Shown here piece after piece: positions 54,890 through 64,000 of a stretch of 64,000 nucleotides of DNA (within the stretch, counting starts at the first letter, position 1; each line of letters begins with the position of its first letter). The stretch is from Corythucha ciliata (taxonomy: Eukaryota; Arthropoda; Insecta; Hemiptera; Tingidae). Under the pieces are notes generated by a model. It saw only the letters and a program-made list of their open reading frames with translations, had not been told where the DNA came from and made no database searches. The DNA is taken from assembly GCA_038030265.1 (NCBI GenBank), contig CM075943.1:2356001-2420000 (forward strand), written 5' to 3'. The position numbers and the translations under genes were made by a program.

Positions 54890-56124
54890 TATCACTTTCC
54901 TTGACTTAATGTGAGTTACTCGCTTCCTAACTGACTTAGCTGACTTTCTGCAACTTTTGACGATGGATTCAATTAGAGCACACTCTTTTCTGTCAAGTAT
55001 AGCTATTTTCGTCAAAAAATAACTATTTTATGTGTCCTCGGCAGCTCCTCTAACAATAAGTTGTGGAAAACGGAGTTTTTTTAATTTTTCAATACAATTC
55101 AACCCCCATTTATCCATACCAATTCGGCGCCTATCGACTTCCCATGCATCGGAAAAACTTCTTCAACGTGTCCCTTCCAAAATTACTCCTGAGCGTTTGT
55201 TTCATTAATTGGCGATTTTTCGGCAGAAATGACAATTTTGTAGAAAAAACGATTGCTTTTACCAGCAAAATTCAAACAATCCTTGCAAATTCCAACATGC
55301 TCGGCGTCATGAAAACCTCACCTGAAGTGATCTATTGAATGTAACTGACTGTGAACGCCTACCGAAGTATTAAAAAAATATCGCTCCGGTGCGGCAGCTG
55401 GCCGTAGAATTTCACTACTACGAAGTTGTACGTTTTCAGTTAATTTGTGATTATTCGACAAACATTACCACTTACAGCGTTTCCCATTTTTGCACAAAAA
55501 TATTCTGAATTTTGGCAGTTCATTTCCACCCGTCTTCTCTGAATTAAGTCACATGTTAATGGAGAAGACGGGGGGGGGGGAATGAATTGCCCCGTTGCAG
55601 AATTTTATGCGAATGGAAAACGCTATTAGTGGGACCAGCTACTTAAATTTAGCAATTTCTACCAAATAATCGCTAATTTACTGAAATTCGTAGTAGTGAA
55701 ATGCACTCTATTCGACAGCGACGACAGCCAGCTGCCGGAGCGATATCTTTGGATGCATACGTGAGCGTTCACAGTCAGTTACATTCAATGGTCCACTTCA
55801 GTTGAGGTCTTCATGACGCTGAGCATGTTAAAATTTGCAAGGATTGTTTGGATTTGCAGGTAAAAGCAATCGTTTTTGAATACAAAAATCACTCTTTTTT
55901 TCTACAAAATTGTCATTTCTGCAGAAAAATCGCTAATTAATGAAACAAACGCTCAGGAGTAATTTTGGAAGGGTCACGTCGAAGTTTTTCCGATAGATAT
56001 TTTTTGTCGAAAATTGCTAGACCTGACAGGAAAGAGTGTGCTCTAATCGAATCCATCGTCAAAAGTTGCAGAAAGTCAGCTGGGATGGGAAGCGAGTAAC
56101 TCACATTTAGTCAAGGAAAGTGAT
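54890..56124. mobile_element. Foldback element, ~450-bp arms, 190 bp after exon 20
   Basis: Left arm starts ATCACTTTCCTTGACTTA and runs through CAACTTTTGACGATGGATTC and GTAACTGACTGTGAACG. The right arm carries the complements CGTTCACAGTCAGTTACATT, GAATCCATCGTCAAAAGTTG and TCAAGGAAAGTGAT. The centre contains the module shared with 18288-18395. Arms diverged by indels. No target duplication recognised. Confidence 0.88.
55531..55632. repeat. Dispersed repeat module (second copy of 18288-18395)
   Basis: CCCGTCTTCTCTGAATTAAG, ATGTTAATGGAGAAGACGGG and TTGCAGAATTTTATGCGAAT, followed by GGAAAACGCTA. It forms the loop of the foldback element at 54890-56124. Confidence 0.75.
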
Positions 56125-58489
56125 GTTAACGGGTTTTTGTATAGACGGGAAGACGGTACGGGCTTGTGCAATCTTTGTCATCATGTCATGCCAAATATTT
56201 CATTTGCGCAAACTAACCGTACGTTATTGCTTGAGCGTGTAGCAGGCATTCAAGCAGTTTTTCAATTCTTGTTGATAATTAAATAAGGTACCTAATATTT
56301 TGATTTCGTATGCCGGCATCGTTTTCGGGGTATCGCAATGGATGTAAGAAACTACCCTAAACAGTTTTTTATGGATGTTTTTTGAATGATGCAAAAATTG
56401 TCCTCCCACTATTGCGAGTCAAGATCCGAGAACTAATCGGATCACAGACTCACAGTATTCTGTCATTGGATAGCTGGTGCTTACTGATTGCCGTAAATTG
56501 GTGTATGCGTCGTCGTCCCTTCTCGTAACGTTTCGCCAATCGTCGGGATCTTGCAATAAGTCATTAGCATAAAGTTTTATAACTTGACGTGAGCGAAGGC
56601 GTAGGCAGCATCACTGGAAAAGAATTCGCTTGCACCGTTTCCTATTGTAGGTATTTGTGCTATTCGATGTTGAACCCCCACAGCAAGAGAACTGGTATAG
56701 TTCATGAACTCAGAACGCGGGGCTGGAAGTCTTCTGGCTGACATTTCCTCCTCCCGCCAAAATGTCAGTGTTTAGCAAGACGTGTTTTTTTTTTTTCAAT
56801 TTCACTCCCCCCCCCCCTTCCCGACAAATCAAAGTTGGGTTTCCAGCGAGCTAAATCATTACTACAAGAACTCGCTAATATTGCTAACTGTTTAATATTG
56901 AAAAATTAAGAACAAAATGACCTACAAAATGTCTTAGCTAGGATAGGAATTGGTTATTACAAAACGGGTGAGAGAAACGTTTTATGATTTGCAGCTTTTA
57001 CCGAAAAGTTTTCTTCCTTGTTGAAATTACCATAAAAGGGAACTTTTTTCTGTACCTTCCCTTCTCCCACAGCCACGAAACCCCCACGAGGCTTACCATA
57101 TTTGCTCGCCAGGAAAAGCCCAAAGAAAAAAGGGTGGAGGGAGGCTGATCTTCATTTTTTATACCGCGACTTGGTCAGTCGGCACCAAGGATCATTCTTA
57201 TCCCCCCCCCTCTCCCACCCCATTATCATTGCTAACGTTTCTACAGCTCACGCCTTGATAAATCGACCCTATTTATTTTGCATCGGAGGGAGAAGTCTTG
57301 GAAAATGCTCGACCCTTCGCCCAATATAGCTAATGTATATTCATCAAAGCATTGGGAAGCGGAGAGGTGGATGGATGGAAAAAGGGGAATAAGTAGTTTT
57401 TCATAATTCTGAAAACGTTCTTGCTTTTCTCTGTTTCATTATCATATAATAACAACGACACGGGTTTCTCAGGTTCCCTTCTAATTATTATTGTTCAACC
57501 ACCTCGAAAAAAAAATTGACTGCTAAAGTACGAATAGTCCTCCATGAACGATCAGGGTATTTAATGACCTAAAAAAACTGGCTGCCACGGAAATGCACAA
57601 CTTTCAGAGAGGCTTTTTTACTACGGTGATTTAGTTAGGACATCAGTAGGTACATACATTGAAAAAAATTAAGCGGATGTTCTTCAATGAGTAGCTACCG
57701 GCACACGATGCTTCAATGGAGAGAGAAACCCCTCTTACGGTGGGTGTTTCTCAATCTTTCTTTTTTTCTGAAGGGTAGATGACCATTCTCTTTAAGAGAG
57801 TAGAAGAAAAAGAAAAAAGAAGAATGTTTGGCCCTCTGTCGTGTCTCAGCCTCTTATAGCTTGGTTGCCCGTTGGAATTTTGCATCACTCTGGGGGTCAT
57901 TTACATAAATGGGACGTAATTATATGAAAGGTCGGTACACCTAATGGAGGGAAGCTAGTAGCGCATCAGATGGCCCTCTATAATACCCTTCCCACGCCGC
58001 GGCTCCAGTGGAGAGGCCCAAAGCCCGCTGTTAAATGGAAAGGAAGTCGTAAAGTGAAGTTCAAGTCTGATTGGACTCGGGGCAAGAGAGAGGAAAGAGT
58101 AGAGAAAGATTTCTAACTTCATGTCTTTATTTTTTTTTTTTCTCCACTCCCCGCCGCCGATTATTTCCATCGTCATAACACAATACCGAGCGGCGCGGTT
58201 CAAGATATAGCTGAGGCCCGGAAAAGTTTCATTTCATTTTTATGACGCTCGGTCAATGAAACAGGTATATCTGAATGATGAAGAGGCCATCTCCAAAAAA
58301 AAAGTTTCAACGGGTTTCAATTCGGAACCTTAGAAGCTATGTTAAGCTCCAAGAAGAAAGAGACTAGCGAAAGAAAACACCTGAGGCACACTGTCACTGA
58401 GTCACGTGACTTCGAAGATTTAAAAGGCCCAGCCTAGGAATGAACGAAATTTAACTTTTTAAACTGATTTTTGGATAAGACAAAGTCTA
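56125..58489. other. 3' intron or flank: no gene recognised
   Basis: Contains possible acceptors for the missing last USP48 exon (56651, 57473), neither convincing. C runs near 56807 and 57202. Otherwise featureless. Confidence 0.4.
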
Positions 58490-60475
58490 AGGGCCGTATT
58501 CAGAAACACACCTTTACGAAGCCTTTACTTAATAGTTTGAGAGCTAGCGACAGTCCCATTCATCCGGAAGAACATAGTCACTAAAGGTGTGCAAAATGAT
58601 GGCATTTGACCCCCTATTTACGAGTCCGGAAGTCTGCCATGCTGTGACATGACTTGGGACATGAATTTAACCAGAAGAACATAGTCCAGAAACTAGTCTA
58701 ATTCGAAAGGTTTTATGGAGCTGATTATGAATATAATCGTCTGCCGCCGTCTGCCTGGGGGATTTGCCCTCTGTGGCTCGCCAAACACAAGTAATTCGGT
58801 AAATTTTAATTAACCGGAAGAACATAGTCCTGAAACTGGCCTTATTCGATAGGTTTTATGGAGATGATTACAAATATAATCGTCTGCCCTGGAGCATTTG
58901 CCCTCGGTGGCCAGTAAACTCCTTAGATCAGGGATATTAATTAACCGGAAGAACTAAGTCCGGAAAATGGTCTTTTGCGACACGTTTCATGTGGCTGAAT
59001 ACGAAAATGATCGTCTGTCGTCGTCTGCCTGGGGCACTTGCCCTCAGTGACCCGTCAAACTGCACAGAAAAATGATTAACCAGAGGAGGATATTCGTGAT
59101 ACTAGTCTAATTCGAAAGGTTTTATGAAGCTGATTACGAATATGATCGTCTGCCGCCGTCTGCCTGTTTGACTGAGCCACTGAGAGCAAGTGCCCCTGAC
59201 AGACGCCTGTGAACGATCATATTCGTAATCAGCAATATTAAACCTTTCGAATGAGACTAGTATCACGACTATGTTCTTCCGGTTAATTATTTTTCCTCTG
59301 TGCAAGTTTGCCTGGTCTCTAATGGCAAATGCCCCAGACAGACACCGGCAGACGTTCATTTTCGTGTTCAGCCACAGGACCTCGTTCTTCCGGTTAATTA
59401 ATATCACTGATTTAGGGAGTTTGACTGGCCACCGAGGGCGAATGCCCCAGACAGACACCGGCAGACGATTATATTTGTAATAATCTCCATAGAACCTTTC
59501 GAATAAGACCAGTTTCAGGACTATGTTCTACCGGTTAATTAAAGTTTACTGAATTTCGTGAGTTTGGTGAGCCACTGAGGGCAACTCTACCAGCAGACGG
59601 CAGACGATCATATTCGTAATCAGCTCCATAAAACCTTTCGAATTAGACTATTTTCTGGACTATGTTTTTCTGGTTAAATTCATGTCCCAAATTAAGGACT
59701 TTAATTAGCTATACCGGGTGTACAAAAAGCGACTGGACAGAGAAAAACCAGTGAAGGGGCAACTGATTTCTGATCGAAATGACTATTTGCACTTTTCCGA
59801 AATTTCGCTTTGTTTCCGAGATATTCGCCATTTTCTGATTTTTTCAGAAACAGCTTGCTGCACACGCAATAATTGTTGCAATGGCAAAAATGATGAGCCC
59901 ATTGGAAAAAGCACAACATTTTTTATTTAAAGAGCCTATTTTTATCCAGATCAGACAACATCTACTACGTTTTGAATTAGCTTATTAGCGAGGAAACTTA
60001 ATTCCAGAAGTATTGGTGATATGGTGATGTGGTCAGAAAATTACGTTTTTTCGCCAATAAGCTGATTCAAAACGTAGTAAATGTCGTCTGATCTGGATAA
60101 AAATAGGCTCTTTAAATAGAAAATTGTGTGCTCTTTCCAATGGGCTCATCAGTTTTGCCATTGAATCGATTACTGCGTGTGCAACAAGCTGTGTCTGAAA
60201 AAATCAGGAAATGGCGGATATCTCGGAAACAAAGCGGATTTTCGGAAAAGTGCAAATAGTCATTTCGATCAGAAATCAGTTGCCCCTTCACTGGGTTTTC
60301 TCTGTCCAGTCGCTTTTTGTACACCCTGTATAATCCTTAGGCCCCAGATACAGCACGGCAGACTTCCAGACTCGTACACAGGGGGTCAAATGCCATCATT
60401 TTGCATACCTTTCGTGACTATGTTCTTCCGGTTGAATGAGACTGTCGCCAGCTCTCGGTCTATAAGGAGTTGAAA
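58490..60475. repeat. Compound palindrome: ~140-bp units head-to-head around about 59190
   Basis: Outer arms: CATTCATCCGGAAGAACATAGT and GATGGCATTTGACCCCCT on the left, complements at 60375-60450 on the right. Between them, units with AACCGGAAGAACATAGTCC, CTAATTCGAAAGGTTTTATG and ATAATCGTCTGCC repeat four times forward (58671, 58815, 58943 and about 59077), then four times reversed (59274, 59391, 59527, 59668). A second palindromic element occupies 59709-60332. Confidence 0.88.
59709..60332. mobile_element. Palindromic element with ACAGGGTGTAC-type ends, ~290-bp arms
   Basis: TACCGGGTGTACAAAAAGCG then ACTGGACAGAG; right complement CTCTGTCCAGTCGCTTTTTG then TACACCCTGTA. Arms remain alignable almost to the centre (GATCAGACAACATCTACTAC against GTAGTAAATGTCGTCTGATC). 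The short centre is at about 60000-60050. TA may be the target. Nested in the 58490-60475 palindrome. Confidence 0.92.
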
Positions 60476-61160
60476 AATGTGATGGTTTACAAAAATGTGT
60501 CACCACAAAAGACCTGTGCCCTGTGGGGCCTGTTCTGTAACTTTTAGTTGAGTGTCACTATCACTGTCACTGTTCCCTGTCATTTCAACTGTTCCTTGTA
60601 ACTGTCATTTGAACTGCTTCCTGTGATAATGACTGGAGTTCCGTAAAACCAGCCTAGTGTTCCTTTATAACCTGAACATTACCTTCCCCTACGCCCGAAA
60701 GCCGATCAAAGGTTATAAACAATACTCTTCAAGTTATCCTTGTAACACCACTTGGCTATCCCAAAAAGTAGATCATTCAAAAATTATGTACCTACATACA
60801 TGATTGAGACGATTTATAACTATTGCAACTGTCTATCAGTGTGTGGTGAGGGTTGCCAGAAGAATCCATCCCCTTACCCCCCCCCCTTATCTGGTCCTCT
60901 TACCAGTGCGACTAGATAAGATCTTTTGTGGTGTCCCTCAGGTTGCCCTGTAGAAAGATTTCGCAAAAAACAATGAGAAATCTCCTAACCTCTCTCTTCG
61001 ATGGAGCCGAAGGTTTTTATCTGTTGGCAGAGCATCCACATCTCTCTGTAGGATTAAGCAGTGCTACAGGCACGAGCAGCGCCCCGCCCCCTGGGAAACA
61101 CAATAACATGGCAGACGCTCGGCTGTTTTCACGGCGACATTTCCCACTAAGTTAAGACTG
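60476..61160. other. 3' flank with an open frame of unknown nature
   Basis: 60535-60650 has short CACTGTTCC-type repeats. A frame at 60928-61155 is GC-richer than its neighbours and contains ACATGGCAGACGC, a decent start context, giving only MADARLFSRRHFPLS before a stop. It could be part of an exon or a retro-fragment. No family recognised. Confidence 0.25.
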
Positions 61161-62025
61161 TAACCAAGAGGACAAACTGTTTGCCTGCAAGTCTACAGGC
61201 ACCCTAATAAGACAAAACATCTATAGGTATACCCGAACTCAGGAGATCTTCCCTTCGGAAGGTGCTCCAAGCGCCGGGCGTCTATCCATGCTTTGACCCA
61301 AACGTGGCCCTCTTTAGAGCTTAAATCTGCGGTTGTTTTGAGTGATAAAACTCGAAATTTTGCCCCACTGATAAAGGTTGGTACACGAAGAAGTAAAACT
61401 TTTCCTTCGACAGGTGTATAGGGTGCAGGAAATGCCGGCCGTATACAAATTATTCAATAAAACGGAGTATATGACAGTATGAGTTGACATATTTGTGCTG
61501 TACAGGACCTCTGAATTTTTTTTCCTTACTTCTATTATAAATATAAATCCCGGATGGCGGTGACTGACACGAACATAACATCACATGTTGTTAGATGGTG
61601 GTGGGGAGGGGAGGGGGGGTAAGTGAAGTCAACTCCTTCGAGTCGCTCGTTCACATGTGCTCAGTCTGCCTATTGAATTAAGGCTTGCACATGGGAAGCA
61701 AACTGACTCTTCACAGTTTTTCTAATATAGATTGTATATACTCTTCTGCAACTTCCATTCATCATTTTGAGTCGTTAATTAAAAAAAAAAAAAAAGAAAA
61801 CAAAAAAACGTCAAAATGGACCCATTACCTTTAAAAAAAAAAAAAAAAGTCAATTGGTAACGATGGTATGACAGAAGTGTTTGTGGTGCGTTTAAAACGT
61901 AACTTCACTCGCTCCTTGATGACGTCCATTTGTGGGCCTTCAAGACATGAATGGAGTGAAAAAAAAGAAATGAAAAAAATAAAAATTACTTTTAGAAGAC
62001 TTTATTCATAAAGGACTCAAGAAAG

Positions 62026-62056
<31 letters not shown>

Positions 62057-64000
62057 CAGTGTCCTGGTTTAGCTATGCATAAAACAGTAGCTTTTGATGA
62101 GAGGCCCTTCTTTTCTCCTGAGGAAAGAGTTGGTTTTTCTTATAATTACGTGGGCGGTTGCATTAAGGTATAAAAAGAAAGACAAAGAGGGAAAAGGGGC
62201 GGATGTGGTCACGCTTGAAGTCTTCCTAAAGAACGAAAAGACAGATTCCTTTAAGGATGAAATGTTGAAGCTTTTGGTGTGAGTGATCATCGCGTCCTTC
62301 GGTAAATCGTTTTATGAAAGTGATGTGGCTCTTATCACTCAAGCTGTAATATTGGAGTTAGTTTTTCATATAATGTTATGAAGTTATCGTCAATTTCACG
62401 ATATCAAAAGTGGTATTTTATTCCAGAAATATAGGCTACAGGACAGATTATTCCCGTACATAATAAATGCACGAGAGTTGTGATTATTTGAGTGATGTTT
62501 AACCTTCAAGTTGAGTGTGTGTGTGGGGGGGGAGGGGGAGGTTGGACACAATATTGGGCCTTCATTGCGTACATACAGTTTTTAGAAGTGACACTTTCCA
62601 TGCGTTAGAGATCCTCTCTCGTCCAAGGAGGACTAATTAGCTTCAAAACTCAAATTTCGGTCGGAAAAATGTTTTCGTTCTTTGGTGCATGTGCGGGCTG
62701 TTTCCCTAGCCAAGAGACGTCTTTTGCTTTCCCGAGATTTTATATTGTTTAGATTAATCTCCACGGGCTTTCTACACTGTTATACTAATCCCTTCCCCTC
62801 GTATTGCCCCTCTTCATGCACCCCCCCCCCCCGGTACAGATTATTGACAAGCTTCTCTCTCACTCTCTCTCTCCCTTATCCCAAACACATTTTTCACTAC
62901 GGCCCGCATTTAAGACTCCCGGAATGAGCGAAGAAGAACGGTGTTGAAAGGAGATCAGAAAGGATGGACCCCTTTCCATCAAACTGTAAAGTTGCGGTGA
63001 TCCCTCTCGAGTTGAAAAGAAAACAAAACTTAAAAAGATTGTGGGCGGGTTTTAGATCACGACCCACACACACACACACAAAATCTGCCTATTGTCGCAG
63101 AGAGAGGCTTATGGGCTAAAAATTACAAGTGCTTAAAAAATAAGCCCTCTCAATCCGATAGTAGATTGATCGGATGAAAGGTCGATGCTCTTATACTAAA
63201 TCCGCCAAAAGGTGACCCCCACAATCAATATCGCCTCATTCTTGAATCTGTATAGCCTATTGCAGGCTTCGGCATTCAGCAATATTTTTATCTCAGTCGC
63301 TTAGAATCGATCGGACAGAAAAACAAGATAGTTCTAGCTTTTTTTTAGAATTTCAAAAAAAAAGTTTTTGTTCTATTTAGTGAGATATTTTCCCGTAGTA
63401 TAGGAAAAGCGTTTAAATCGCTCTCGAACTTGACGAGTGTGGTGATGCTGGTGTCCCATCATTAAGCGGTCCTTCACGGTGTAAATGTAAAAGGGTGAGG
63501 GCGAAACATCCCTTCGTTCCCTCGGTTGTAAGTCATCAATCCTTGAAAAGAAGACCTCTTATACCCTTCTCTTTCTCTTACTTTTCTCAACTCATCAAGG
63601 GTGAGAATCCATCAATTCCTTCAACTTGGGGGTAATCTCTTACGTGACCATTTCATTGTCACTAGGATAGTGTTGGTCTTGGTTGGAGGGTTGGTGAAGG
63701 GGGGGGGGTGCTACCGTGTTTCTCTCAATTAACTGCCATGCTTGATTGATCCGGGGTGTTCTTCGATTATGGGGCGTGAACTGAAGAATGAACGCCCCAG
63801 TATAATTATCCATTTTTACCGACTGTTAAATTACCGACTGTTGGAAAATAATCTCGAGCGAATTAAAAAAAAAAAAACGTCTTGTTCGAGGAGGTCTGAG
63901 GGTCACTATTTCACTAAGGGAATGAACACTGAACAGTGTTGGGAGGAGGCGCGGTGCATGGGTTGAGGCTTTCAAGAATTTGTCCTCCTGTCCCATCCAC
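61161..64000. other. 3' flank: microsatellites, no gene seen
   Basis: A runs at 61780-61855, (AAT)n at about 62025-62054, C/G runs near 62524, 62819 and 63700, and (CA)n near 63065. Short frames show no domain. Confidence 0.5.

Noticed and set aside
56141..56175. GTGL-like codons (GGT ACG GGC TTG) as the last USP48 exon
   Set aside because: The AG that would precede it gives an Asp in place of Gly and an extra residue, and the frame runs on without family similarity.
59701..60324. Paired frames on opposite strands with nearly the same peptide
   Set aside because: They arise from the palindrome; no domain and no start support.
60928..61155. Frame with GC-rich composition as a new gene or last USP48 exon
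   Set aside because: Does not resemble the USP48 C-terminus and no family recognised; left as unresolved.

Overview
This is a gene-poor, repeat-rich stretch of a metazoan nuclear genome, most likely an invertebrate and possibly an arthropod (the lineage is inference). I find one recognisable protein-coding gene, on the + strand: a USP48-type ubiquitin-specific protease. Twenty exons are traceable from a start codon at 2305 to exon 20 at 54620-54698. Every junction was placed by splice sites, reading phase and remembered similarity to human USP48. I could not assign the very short last coding exon.

Gene layout. Exon 1 (2305-2441) lies 5.5 kb upstream of a compact block of 13 exons (7971-11890). 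That block has mostly 62-134 bp introns and encodes the peptidase core and the first DUSP regions. The six remaining exons are scattered over 34 kb with introns of 8.2, 1.3, 10.2, 3.6, 2.8 and 16.0 kb. Two anomalies stand out. Exon 13 carries an apparent 1-base loss that puts a stop in frame. Intron 8 is a GC-AG intron.

Repeats. Introns and flanks are packed with mobile-element debris. The main class is about 2-2.3 kb long (excluding one internal duplication). It has hAT-like CAG...CTG ends, 8-bp target-site duplications that I could read for three copies (12593-14889, 39402-42370, 49710-52031), and an interior of degenerate ~30-bp tandem repeats. One copy contains a nearly perfect 702-bp tandem duplication. 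A second class is foldback or MITE-like palindromes (5117-5298, 5299-7086, 14361-14716, 18121-18262, 25598-26835, 38043-38188, 43021-43490, 50608-50725, 54890-56124). A third is a head-to-head array of ~140-bp units with a second palindrome just beyond it (58490-60475). Mononucleotide G/C runs of 8 or more are very frequent.

I see no rRNA gene, convincing functional tRNA, CRISPR array, bacterial operon or viral gene. The 3' flank (54.7-64 kb) holds repeats and no recognisable second gene. All repeat boundaries were found by eye and are approximate unless a target duplication is stated.
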